Origin: Chiua virens
Taxonomy: Eukaryota; Basidiomycota; Agaricomycetes; Boletales; Boletaceae
DNA length: 64,000 bases
Assembly (NCBI GenBank): GCA_019787685.1
Contig: JAHNUO010000007.1
Coordinates: forward strand, 1,364,001-1,428,000
Direction: 5' to 3'
The notes below the pieces were generated by a model, which saw only the letters and a list, made by a program, of their open reading frames with translations, made no database searches and was not told where the DNA came from. Positions 54,409-64,000 of the stretch are shown one piece after another (within the stretch, counting starts at the first letter, position 1; each line of letters opens with the position of its first letter). A program made the translations under genes and the position numbers.

Positions 54409-55033
54409 TGTTATGGTAGTTCCGGGTAGGACCTAACATAGCCGCAAAAGCGCCAAGTACCAAGTGGCTGCGATAACTCAAACAACCACCACTTGATATG
54501 TGGTGCACTGAAGAGTTGAACGAGGAGTTCTGGTTAGCGGATTGCTACCAGAGAGACGAGTGAAAACTCAGGCGTTGCTGAGAGTTGTCCAGTTGGGAAT
54601 CTATACCCGAGGGACGGTCGAGGGTCGAGGGTTGACTACGTTGAGTCCGAGTGTTGGGTCAAGGGACAACGAAGGAAGTCCCTGGTCGAGTGGTCACAAG
54701 GAAGGTTCCGAGTGGAGCAGTGATACTCAGCTAGATTGCGGGTACTACAGAAGTACAGTGGTACAGAGGGAGTATTGCTGCGAGTTATATACATTTGATA
54801 TAAAGGGTGTTCCAACGAAGGGAAGAACTAAGTAAAGGGAACAAAGGTGAAGTGGGGACACTTCGTGAGAAGAGGGAGTTGTGCAATGACGACCGATCAA
54901 GGAACCAAGAAGCTACCATGCTATGGAGTGATATGATCTCTGCAAGTACGGGGAGTGGGTCATAGAGCGGAAGAGCTAGGTAAGAGTCCATTGGGAAATG
55001 GAGTCGACAAGGCAAAAGAGAAAAGTTGTAACA
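54409..55033 (-). mobile_element. Solo LTR (family L1), youngest copy, target duplication CTTGT
   Basis: The plus strand starts TGTTATGGTAGTTCCGGG and ends AAAAGTTGTAACA; CTTGT flanks at 54404-54408 and 55034-55038 are identical. This copy keeps many CpG dinucleotides (GTTCCGGG, GCCGCAAAAGCGCC, GGTCGAGGGTCGAGG) that are TpG or CpA in the other L1 copies. Confidence 0.95.
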
Positions 55034-55159
55034 CTTGTCATCATCCCATTGATCTTTCTTGTGTTCTCCTTCTCTCCTTGGTCAGTACAAGCTCACTTGC
55101 TTCACATACTGTCCCCATGTTCAACTTTATCTCCTTAGGCATCAATGTACATGTTTGTA

Positions 55160-58058
55160 GACTCTTTGTCGGGATGGGTGTTCATATCTAATACAGCAGA
55201 CGCGCCTTCCTTGATTGTCCTACTGGCAGTTGATGGAGTAGACAATCTTCTCCAGAATCTGGGGAGCTTGCATTTGATGTCAGCACAATATCCACATCTG
55301 TCCTATGCCCTCTGGAATCCACTTTGCACTGGGCTGCTATTCTCATGTCTTCACCATAACTGGCAGATGATACCCATCGTTCACTCCAAAAGGATGTTTG
55401 TTTTATGCCCTTCTCTCCTTGAAAGTGGTCAGAACTTGACAGCTTCCTCTCTCAGGTATTCAGGGCTCTCCCTGTTGAATGTTATCCCAATGTTGTTGTC
55501 CGGCCCATTCCTTCCAATGCAGAGTATTTGAGTTCATATCCAACAAAGGATGTCATTTGTTTGGTGGCTAAGCACACACTCATGGCCTTTCAGCACCTTA
55601 TTGCCCTGTGCTCATGGAAGATTGCCTCACATATGAAATTTGCCGATATCAGTTGGGTCAAAATTCTTGAGATGCTTTGAACCTCTCCTGTAGCTACATT
55701 CTCTCTCTCCAACCCCAGAGTGGGCACTGTTGTAGATGTCACTGATCATGCCTACTTGGCATGTGTTCGACCTCTTTGCCATGGGCTAGTGCCCATCTAC
55801 ATTTGCTGGGGCAATTACAACAAGTTCTGTGAGCAGTATCATCAGCCCATATTTGAATGTGTTCCAGACAGTGTGGAAGATGCCTAGTGGATCAATTCTA
55901 ACTACTATCCCACCCCGGAACTCCTCACAAGTGCCATTAATGCGTCTGGCCACCCCTCCGATTCTACCAGTGTTCCCCCAGGTGCTACTCATGTTTTTCC
56001 ACCACCTGTCAAGGAAAGTGACCAGAAAAAAGGAGAGACATGGAAAGAGTTCTTTGCTCAGCACGTCCAGGCACATCCAACCATCCTAGCAAGAAAGTCC
56101 CTGATGGAAAAACAAAGGTGCGAGCAACATGCCCAGAATGCTCATGCTGCTTGAGCACCAGGACGAAAGGATGCCAATGTGTTCTATTGGGAGGAACACA
56201 ACAGGTTCTGAATTTGCACCCTATCAGATACAATTACTACAACAAGATATAGTGCAACTATCACAACGAACAGCAGCACTATGATGCCTTCAAAGATGAG
56301 TGAGATATATGCACTGAATTCAACTCTGATGCCCAATCAGATGCTGGTGATGATGGCGACAACAGTGACAACAACAGTGATAACAACAACAATAACAATG
56401 ACAATAACAGCCCACCAATGGTCTCCAAAAAACTCCCAAAGTCCGTAGCATTCTGCTCCACACCACATTTGATTCCATCAATCGTTCTGAGGGTCATTCA
56501 GTCCTCTATTCCTCCTATGATTCCCGGGTTACCTGTTGCCATGGTTGTGGGGTTCAAGTTGCCCTCTAGTGATCAACAGACCTCACGTGACAGGATTTGA
56601 GAACCCAAGGGGTTTTCCAAAAGTCAGTTATCCATCTGTGAAGCTCGGTCAGAGGCAGGTCCTTCTGATGATCAGCCCATGCTATGTGATCTTCCATCAG
56701 AGTGTTAGCCTCATCTTGATGGTCAACAGCAACCATCTGTCAATGTCCACCTGGTCGAACAGCCAACAGCCAAGGCCCCCTTGGTCGAATCACAGATATC
56801 GTAGCCAATGGCCAAGGCCCTTTTAGAGGGCAATAGCCTGCCTGATCCCCAGCTGTCTGCTCATGCCCATCCTGTATCTGTTTTCACCAGTGATGAGGTG
56901 CCAGAATCTCAGGTTTCTCACATGATGCATCTACAAGATGTCTTGGGGATGTAGTACAGGTTCAACAACTCCTCACCCTCTGGTGTGGTTCATCAAATGA
57001 ATAACTCCCTCAGCTCCCTTGCATTGAAAATCTGTGAAGGCAAGTCAACCTTCCCTGGTGGTACTTCTCTTTGTGAGGCTGCTGCTACTTTCCTTGAGAA
57101 GCTCATGATGAGGCAGCCCCTTGATCCTGCCACCTCTGATTTGTTAGATGGCAATCTTGTTAATGAATATGTGAGTGGTCATCATGTTGGGGTGGATGGC
57201 ACCAAAATGGCCAAGTTATTCTATCTGATAACTCCCAAGGCTGTGGCCAGTGCGCTCGTCATATTCCTTGATGACTCTCTGGCGGTCCTCTATGTTATCC
57301 ATGCTGGATTGGGCCCAGACCCCTGTGACATTACAATGGCACTTGCATGCAAGGGTATCCCTGTCAGCACTCGTATTTTGTGTGATAGGGTTCCAATTGC
57401 AACTTACGATCTATCCTTTGGCCTAGGTTTCCTACCTTGTAATCATCAGCCACACTCATCAGATTATGCCACATATCTTCAAAGGAGGGATGGCCTGCTG
57501 CACTGAACATGTATGGCAGAGCTGCAATATTGAAAGGTGGAATCATTGGACATCTCGCATGTGAATTACTCAGAGATTGAGTCAACTTTCTTGTTACTTC
57601 TGGTCCATCTGATAACATTCTCCGCTTTGGTTTGTGTATTAAGTTTGGGAATGCACACTATTGGGATGATGACCTGGATTGTGAGGATGAGAAGATTATA
57701 TGTGGTGTGTACAAGCTGTTTACAGGTAATGTCTGTCAATTCTACATTGTCACAGTATACTAAGCTGCTTCTAGGTCAACAAGCTTGTTCTGGCCAACAG
57801 ACTGCTGATGTCTCATGGTGGCCCAAGCAGTCAACATGGGAGTCCAGTGATCTAAATGTGGGCTATTGGTCCACAGATAATGAAGCCTGGTACCAAAAGC
57901 CCCTTCAGAAAATTTGTGAGTACAATGAGAAGGGTAAACCTTCTTACCATAGTGCCTCTGATTGGCAGAAAGCCTTGAAGTACTGCAAAGACGCTACAAA
58001 GAAAGCTTGCAATTATGCCACACAGGCTGCTGAGCACTGGCTTATCAACCATATGTGA
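55160..58058 (+). pseudogene. Large orphan-family basidiomycete gene with tryptophan-rich end
   Basis: Pieces on the plus strand follow the order of an Agaricomycete-restricted protein family that I recognise but cannot name. Around 56030-56300 it has WKEFFAQHVQAHPTILARKS, GRKDANVFYWEEHN and YDAFKDE, followed by an acidic Asp/Asn repeat (56335-56412). At 57000-57500 it has PLDPATSDLLDGNLVNEY and FYLITPKAVASALVI, then PSDNILRFGLCIKFGNAHYW and CEDEKIICGVYKLFTG across a 49-bp GT/AG intron (57727-57775), and QQTADVSWWPKQSTWESSDL, VGYWSTDNEAWYQKPLQ and DWQKALKYCKDATKK to TGA at 58058. The last exon is clean, but earlier parts need frame changes (near 55530, 56160, 57510), so I treat it as broken. 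No transposon signature. Confidence 0.6.
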
Positions 58059-58079
58059 TTTTATACTATTACATTTTAA

Positions 58080-58790
58080 CGTACTATCCCCCACTAGGTA
58101 GTCATTTTTGAAAACACCCCAACAACTATTGTCCCTTTAGTCACACCTCATGTATAGTAGTTTCATAGCCAACATGATGTTGAATGATGTGAATCCATGA
58201 AGTATTCATTGAGATTGAAAAAACTGTGTGACAATGAGCAATATCTCCTGAGCAACCTAGACTTTCTATGGGCACAAGCAAACTTGAATGTCCAAGTTAC
58301 ACACCCAATTCATTTGTGTTCACAAGGTATCTTCCTTCTTCATTGCACTCCACTGCAAAGCTACCACACTTTATAGCCTGTGCTCGACAGGACTTACATG
58401 TTTGCATTCAGTACTGTACATATTTATGTAACTGGGGGGATAACACCTTAAATGTGACATTCTTTTGCATAATTGTTGTTCAGGCGACATCGCACCTAAG
58501 TGGGTGATCACCATGGCCAGGTGACCTTATTGTGTTAACTGACAGTGATGACTATTTTCAGCATGCAAGCAATTAAGAAAGAGTAAAACAATTAGAACAA
58601 TTACATGCAGTAGTACTTAAGACGAGCAGCTTGTGTTAATTCCCTTCACCATCACCAGAAGAAACACCTTTACATTCTACCCACATCATGATAATCATGG
58701 GGAATATTCCTAGTAGACCATCCAATTCTGTCTGTGAAATTTTCAAAGTGAGTGTCATCCTCACCACCCTGCTGCTATGTGATCTCTTAC
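58080..58790. other. No gene recognised
   Basis: About 0.7 kb without convincing open frames, terminal repeats or family motifs. Confidence 0.45.
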
Positions 58791-59050
58791 TAAGGCTGTG
58801 AAGCAGTTATTGAGCGTACCAGCTGCATTCTCTACAACTAGTAAGAAATGTCAAGCCCTGGATGAGCCAACTACCTCAGCTCCCTCACCGACAAAGAGGA
58901 TCAACCTTATATATGGTGATCTCCCCTGCTCCCCTGCTCCAGTACCCCACCCTGCTGAACGACATGTCTGACCCAGTAAGCACAAACCTGAAGATGAGAT
59001 CGAAGAGAAAGTCACCCAGAGATGATGGCTGGAACATCCATGAGTAAGTT
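58790..59050 (+). other. Short coding-like plus-strand stretch
   Basis: Reads KAVKQLLSVPAAFS, then DEPTTSAPSPTKRINLIYGD and PEDEIEEKVTQR in one frame with a TGA between, followed by a GTAAG-like donor at 59044. Possibly an N-terminal exon of a low-complexity protein. Not assigned. Confidence 0.25.
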
Positions 59051-59149
59051 TGCCCTCAACCTAACTGCACAGGCCACTGTCAGCGCTGATTCTTGTATAG
59101 CAACTACGTAGACATGAGACCATGCTGGATATAACAAACCCACAGTATT

Positions 59150-60420
59150 CCTTGCTTTTGTGTTTGCCAGCTGAACTCCTCCTTTTGATTGTCAAAAACC
59201 TAGACCAGGAATCACTCTGAAGGCTTTCACAAGTTTGCAAGTTTCTCTTAGAAATTGCCTCTGAGTGTTACCTGACAGTTTTGAAGTTTGGGCATACCCA
59301 CCTAGTTGTGGGGGACCATGACTGGAGGGTATTGAGAGATGAAGACTGCGAAGCCCTGCTAGTTTGGAGATGTACAAACACATTCAGGGTGCCTAAAGTT
59401 ATCTAGTTTGTGAGTTCGGGATGGACAAGTGATCATCAATTTTAAGCTCTGTTAGTCTTCTTTGATTCACTCAAGGGGCAGAATCTATACAACAGGCACA
59501 CCTCCTTCTCTATGTAGGCCCTACGCAAGATGCCCCTGGGTTACTCTCCTGCCTGAAAAGTATTCAAGCATCAGGCTGTGAAGAGCTATATTGCAGTGCT
59601 GGCCCATGTAGAGGATTAAAAACTTTGCTCAATGGCCATATTGAGCCTTGTGCAAGTAATCTTCAAATACTTTGTATTGACTCCCCTCTGCTGTTCGCAG
59701 GCCAGATTGTGTCTTTTACAACCACAGTTCTGCATAACGCCCCTCTCTGGCATCTCATACTGACCAACACTGCCTTGGCGCCCGCAGAATGGACAATGCT
59801 CATGACATCATTGAACCTCCCACAGCTCACCACCCTGGAAGTGGAGGCCAGATGTCCCATCCCTACCTTCATCAGCTTCCTCTTGAGACACCAGGTGCAC
59901 GAGCTACATGTTCTGTCAGACAAGCATTACATTACAAATGGAGTCAAGTTATGCCCACAAACTCAGGTTCTCATCCCTTTGCTTGCAAAGCTCAATGTCC
60001 CAGTGGAGGTGATAATCAGGTTGATGTGCCTTATGGAAGTTCCCAAACCATTCTCAAGTGTCGCCATTTAACTGCATCCCTTAAGTGACTAACACTTGAT
60101 CTTCCAGGTATTCATGGACTGCATGGAGAAGTTCCCAGAGCTAGAGGAGTTGCAAATCACCATGCAGGATGAAATCAGTGATCAAGCGATTCATGCAGTA
60201 CTGGACATCAGGCACATCTGCTCTCCCAAACAAATAACTCTTAGTCTTTTGGATGTGGGAGATAACCCTGATATTATTGTGAGTAGGGGTAATTCAGGCT
60301 CATCTGGGCTAACCCAGTGAGCCACTTTAGACATATTGTGTACCTTGAATGTAATCCTTTTCACAGATGCACAGGCTCACACTGCATATGTGTAGTTTAT
60401 TGTCCAATTACGAGGTTACA
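59150..60420 (+). pseudogene. LRR/F-box-like basidiomycete protein, fragmentary
   Basis: The long frame at 59625-60071 has a leucine-rich repeat rhythm: EPCASNLQILCIDSPLLFA, APLWHLILTNTALAPAEW, LNLPQLTTLEVEARCPIPTF, QVHELHVLSDKHYI. A probable exon after it (60096-60320) reads MEKFPELEELQITMQDEI and ITLSLLDVGDNP. This pattern fits the F-box-associated LRR proteins that are numerous in Agaricomycetes; such proteins normally select substrates for SCF ubiquitin ligases. The F-box itself is not visible; upstream sequence (59150-59600) has stops. Confidence 0.45.
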
Positions 60421-60559
60421 AACCTGTTTCACGCATATTCATCATTGGGGGAGAACCTGCATGTAGATATTTTCAGGCATGACCAGGAAGAATGATGGGA
60501 CATGTGTATTACCCTGTATATGTATACTGTACCACTGAGTGTTTCTCTGTAAATACCAC

Positions 60560-61100
60560 TCAAAAGCTCAAAAGACACAAGGGAGTTAGGAAGGCCATCG
60601 TAGCCAGGAATAAGCCAAGGGAAAATCCAGTGGGAGACTATTCGTGATAAACTGCAGGCAGTGAGGGAAAACCATCTGCAGTAAGCCACAAGCAATCTGA
60701 GAAAATAGAAGAGAAGATTATCACCATCGCTACAAATAAGACAAAGAAGTCTGAGATTACTCATAGCAGCCCACAGGAAGTCAGAAGGAACTATCCACAG
60801 AGAGCTGCAAGCAATTTGAGAAGAGAGAAGATAAGTAGGAAAAGGATCATTGTCACCACAAGTAAACCAAGTCCGAGAGACATAACCCATGGGCAATGAG
60901 AAGGAACTGTCTGTAGTAAACTACAGGCAATCTGAGAAGGAAGAACAATGGTGGTCACCATCGCAGATGAGACCAAGAACATTTGAGAGACTACTTGTAG
61001 TATACCACAGGCAGTGAGAAGAGGAAGGGGATCTCAGGCCAAGAAGGCTGAGTGAAGCAATGGTTATTGTCGCCACAAATAAAGCCAAGGTTAAAAGATA
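60560..61100. repeat. Degenerate tandem repeat block, copy 2
   Basis: Homologous to 53160-53710: units with ATGGTGGTCACCATCGCAGATGAG, TGAGAGACTACT, AGTATACCACAGGCAGTGAGAAGAGG and CGCCACAAATAAAGCC occur in the same order, and the junction AGAGGAAGGGGATCTCAGGC matches 53633-53652 almost exactly. Confidence 0.75.
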
Positions 61101-61138
61101 CTTTGGTCTGCCAATTTTCAATGCTACAACTTAGCACA

Positions 61139-61510
61139 CTAGAGGAGTATGATGTCTACATGGTTCATCTCACCACCATCCCCATCTATCACCCATCCCT
61201 CTTGCAGGCTCCCATTACTTCCACTATCATCCTTGTCTGATCCTTCACCTAATCTTGTGGTTGCCCTGGTTATAGTTGAAGGACTGCCTTTGACCATGAG
61301 CGAAGCTGGCTCTGTGACATGGTCCTGGATCCCTTGCCATGCTAGCGTTTCCCATGCTAGCTCTGGAGCATTGTACTTGGCTACTTCAGCCTTTATCCTC
61401 TTCCATTCCGCTCTAGCTGCTGTCAATTGTGCAGCATGCAGTGGTTCTTGCATAGTCTGAGCATCCCCCCTCCACATGGATGGTAGAAGTGTTGCAATGA
61501 GGTCTGCCAT
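61139..61510 (-). CDS. Hypothetical 123-residue protein
   Basis: An uninterrupted minus-strand frame starts MADLIATLLPSMWRGDAQTM at 61510 and ends at 61139. It is Ala/Glu-rich and helical at first (AARAEWKRIKAEVAKYNAP) and acidic with Ser/Gly repeats later (GEGSDKDDSGSNGS). It lies just downstream of the WD40-like gene on the same strand, 3' to its apparent end. I do not recognise it; it could be a separate small gene or a last exon. Confidence 0.4.
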   Translation of the reverse strand: MADLIATLLPSMWRGDAQTMQEPLHAAQLTAARAEWKRIKAEVAKYNAPELAWETLAWQGIQDHVTEPASLMVKGSPSTITRATTRLGEGSDKDDSGSNGSLQEGWVIDGDGGEMNHVDIILL

Positions 61511-61559
61511 AGTTGTATCGCTTTTTCACCAATTCAAACCCTGTTTTTTTTTTTTCATG

Positions 61560-62780
61560 TCATCAGTTTGTAAACCTACACAGTTTTATGATGCATACTA
61601 TCACATTCAGCAGAATGACTGATAGGACACAGATTGCCAATGCACACAGAGTTACTGTAAAGGCCATATTCAGTGTCTGAAATAGTTCTCACTCTGTGAG
61701 GTCATTCTTTTTGTGAGCCATTGGATCACCCTTCGACCTATCATGGTTGGATTAGGTACATTGCTTGATGTGGCAGTAATGATCGTGGAATCTGTCTCCC
61801 CATCATGGACCTTTATGCAACTGAATATAGCTGCAAGATATCAGGTAGTCTGGATATACCGCTATTGTTTGCACTAGTCCTTCCTTCCTGTGCTACAGCA
61901 GTTGCAGTCAGGTTCCCTGCTTGCGATCAAATATGTAAGCTGAACCATTATCACCTCCCCCAACAATGATTGCCCCTTTTCTCCAAATGCCACCTGTTTC
62001 ACTTTAGGGATGCTTGGCTTAGGGGGATATAAATGGATGAGGTGGCCAGATTCCATACTGTGAATGTTCATCCCATCCATGACATTGTCAATCAAGAATA
62101 CTGAATAGTTTTCATGAGCTGTGACACCTCTGCTGCAAAGGAATTATTAGATAATATCAATGCACCACAAACCGGGATCATACATGGCTGACAATAAGCT
62201 GACGGTCTTAACCACCCTCCTGTCACTGCAAACAGTGAACCTAATGGTAACCTCGTAAGTACCATCATGATAACAAATGTCTTGTACTCACATTTGTCCA
62301 TTGTACATTCCCCAAACATATAAGCTGTGTTGTGCATTAGTGAAAGCAATTCCTTTGGCTACTCTGGTGGCCAGTTGGATGCTCATGGACAGGACAAGAA
62401 TATCATTGTCAAACACCCAAACCATGACCTGGCGTTCTTGTGTGCCAGTCACCAGTCGCACACCTGTCCCAGCAGGTATAGAATTGCTCATCACGCAAGT
62501 AATTTTGCTTCCCATGCCTACTTGCTTCACGACAACTTCTTCAAACTTTGTCTGTGACAGTTACATCAGAGTTCCTCCATGTGGGGTTATGACATCGCTT
62601 ACCACTTTAGCTTTTGCTGCCTGATACCAGAATATCAAGTATTCAAGACCTGTGCCAAAGCACAGAGTCTCGTGAGTGCCATCCTGGTGATTGTTAGTTC
62701 CAAACTTCTGTTCATTGTAGACTGAGTTACTCACTTCCACTTGCAAGCAAGTTTCCTTGCTCACTTATTGCAAGGCAATT
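61560..62780 (-). pseudogene. WD40-like basidiomycete protein with C-terminal membrane segment
   Basis: Minus-strand pieces in order: LCFGTGLEYLIFWYQAAKAK, TKFEEVVVKQVGMGSKITCV, GVRLVTGTQERQVMVWVFDND (a WD-type repeat ending), GIAFTNAQHSLYVWGMYNGQ, then LIDNVMDGMNIHSMESGHLI, KVKQVAFGEKGQS, a piece near 61820 and MAFTVTLCALAICVLSVILL (hydrophobic, about 61590-61665). The order matches a beta-propeller family seen in Boletales-type fungi, with a membrane anchor at the end. In-frame stops near 62561 and 62288 and frame changes near 62100 and 61930 suggest a pseudogene, although some breaks may be introns. Confidence 0.6.
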
Positions 62781-63050
62781 TGTAGTGTCACATTGTTCCC
62801 AGTTTAATTGCCCAGCCAGCTGATATCTTTGAGCAAAAGAAAGCATCGCAGGCATATTATCAAAAGACTATGGTGTTTCTGTACTCCTGAAACCGACTGC
62901 CTGTACCATTTATCTAGCTGTTGCTTATTGTTAGTTGGTGCTGGCGTTCATCGGCATTAGTGCAAGCCAAAAATGTTGACTTAACTAACAAATTGCAAGC
63001 AGTACGACAAAAGATGGTAACCATGAGGTACCAACATTGGAAACACTAGT
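62780..63050. other. No gene recognised
   Basis: Short intergenic stretch between the WD40-like gene and a small tandem duplication. Confidence 0.45.
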
Positions 63051-63054
63051 GCTA

Positions 63055-63345
63055 TGAGACAACAGGCGATTACCTGAAGACCCATTGTCAGCAATGGGCA
63101 ATCAATTATTGACTTTCGTCACACAATAAGACAGTTGTCCTTCTATACATGGGCTATTACCTAACTCACTGAGGGCTCATTGTAATGGCCTGTTGCCAGC
63201 AACAGGCACTCAATTGTTGACTTCATCCACACAATTAAGACAGTCATCCCCCTGTCAAGTAAGACAACAGGTGATTATGGGAACAATGTGTTGAATCAAT
63301 TGTTAATTTTTATCATAGCAAATAATCACCTGCTGGGGGATAGCA
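63055..63345. repeat. Two-unit imperfect tandem duplication with inverted edge
   Basis: GTCAGCAATGGGCA ... TCAATTATTGACTT ... ACACAATAAGACAGTTGTCC (63087-63138) is repeated as GCCAGCAACAGGCA ... TCAATTGTTGACTT ... ACACAATTAAGACAGTCATCC (63196-63250). Then ACAACAGGTGATTAT (63265) faces ATAATCACCTGCTG (63322-63335) as an inverted pair. Confidence 0.65.
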
Positions 63346-63423
63346 ATTACAAGGCCACCAAAAAAGATAGCATAAAAAACAGTTATCATTCACCAATAGT
63401 GTATTCACTCTTCTCAGTCTGAA

Positions 63424-64000
63424 ATGTCCATAGCCTTCCCAGAGTTGAACTTCTGGGAGGATCCCAATGCTATGGAGATTGATGACAATATTCCTGATCA
63501 ATGGGCAGCCAATGGGCTAAAAAAATCATGTGTTTATCCCCGAGACAATAATTGTGACAGTGAATCTGATGCCGGATATGAGATACCAAAGGATGAACAA
63601 GATACTGATACAGTAAGTACTTTCACTTAGCTGCAATAAATGCTAACTTTGGTCCAGGAGTGAATCCAATCCAGTGTTCATATCAAAGAAGTTGATTATT
63701 CATTAGAGCTATGAGGGTACCTCTGAAATTCAGAGGATGCATTCATGATAGCTGTCAAACAGAATCAAGAACTTGCAGTAAGTCCACCAAAAGCTGCATG
63801 CTCATCTCTATTGATGTTATGCATAGGCCATGAATAGTGGTCTGCAGAAAGCCTATGCAGCACAGGAAAAGGCATTAGAAGACTTCCAGTGAGAAGTTGA
63901 GGAGTGGACCCAGAAGGATTGCACTAAAACACAGAGAGAACTAAGGGTATGCAGAGTTTTGCTGAAGAGTGGGAGGGAGAGTGCTAATTATGTGCAGGAT
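63424..64000 (+). CDS. Unknown gene, partial at the right window edge
   Basis: The first exon 63424-63630 or slightly shorter reads SIAFPELNFWEDPNAMEIDD, then an acidic stretch (CDSESDAGYEIPKDEQDTD), and contains a GTAAGT donor at 63613. Further coding-like sequence follows at 63830-63960 (LQKAYAAQEKALEDFQ, VEEWTQKDCTKTQRELR; coiled-coil-like, with a TGA after FQ). It runs off the window. No family recognised; the stop suggests either another intron or decay. Confidence 0.35.

Noticed and set aside
56279..56497. Minus-strand frame with a poly-leucine/serine run
   Set aside because: It is the antisense of a GAT/AAC triplet repeat that encodes an Asp/Asn tract in the plus-strand orphan gene.
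63055..63345. Possible CRISPR-like array
   Set aside because: Only two imperfect units with no regular spacers, in a fungal context.
1..64000. tRNA, rRNA, riboswitch or bacterial promoter/terminator features
   Set aside because: None could be seen, and the eukaryotic gene structure makes bacterial regulatory motifs meaningless here.

Overview
The window reads as a heavily degraded, transposon-packed stretch of a filamentous basidiomycete (Agaricomycetes) nuclear genome. The reasons are: short introns of about 45-60 nt with GT/AG ends inside several genes; protein families I recognise from Agaricomycetes (DUF6532-like proteins, a rve-type integrase, a Plavaka-like transposase, WD40 and tryptophan-rich orphan families); Helitrons encoding Rep-helicase proteins; and several Tc1/mariner, PIF/Harbinger, hAT-like and Ty1/copia relics. 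I see no bacterial operon logic, tRNA, rRNA or CRISPR array. Family names come from my recognition of the protein sequences; no database search was run.

Layout. 1-471 is the right end of a Tc1-like element inserted in a copia fragment (472-1109). About 1110-14530 is a large Helitron on the minus strand (Rep, PIF1-type helicase, C-terminal protease-like domain). It is split by a 0.73 kb insertion (4417-5149) and by a 5.8 kb integrase-type DNA transposon (7786-13587), whose removal restores the Helitron reading frame. 15.3-16.2 kb is a Plavaka-like transposase relic. 16.3-20.1 kb is a DUF6532-like gene broken by a Tc1-like element (which itself holds a solo LTR) and by another solo LTR. 20.9-25.7 kb is a second, 3'-truncated Helitron with a probable passenger gene. 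25.7-31.4 kb is mostly unreadable AT-rich sequence. 31.5-35.2 kb is a DDE transposase gene carrying a hAT-like MITE and a solo LTR that itself contains another solo LTR. 35.4-37.2 kb is a copia relic with a solo LTR and a MITE. 38.7-42.2 kb holds a Tc1 end, a second DUF6532-like gene and a PIF/Harbinger transposase. 42.6-53.0 kb is a copia element (minus) carrying a Tc1-like element in its reverse transcriptase and, in its integrase, a solo LTR whose target duplication was hit by a 3.0 kb terminal-inverted-repeat element. 53.2-64 kb has degenerate tandem repeats, a solo LTR and four eroded or partial host-type genes (an orphan family, an LRR/F-box-like gene, a WD40-like gene, an unknown one).

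The most interesting objects are two composite DNA transposons that carry apparent passenger genes. The element at 47625-50666 has long terminal inverted repeats, a TA target, a DDE transposase and a convergent multi-exon gene with a SAM-like domain; it is the youngest insertion and still rich in CpG. The element at 7786-13587 has inverted termini, a 4-bp target duplication, arrays of subterminal motifs at both ends, a retroviral-like integrase-core transposase and a BTB-like gene. A minimum insertion order can be read from the nesting and target duplications. Nonsense changes are dominated by C-to-T/G-to-A transitions, which suggests methylation- or RIP-like decay.
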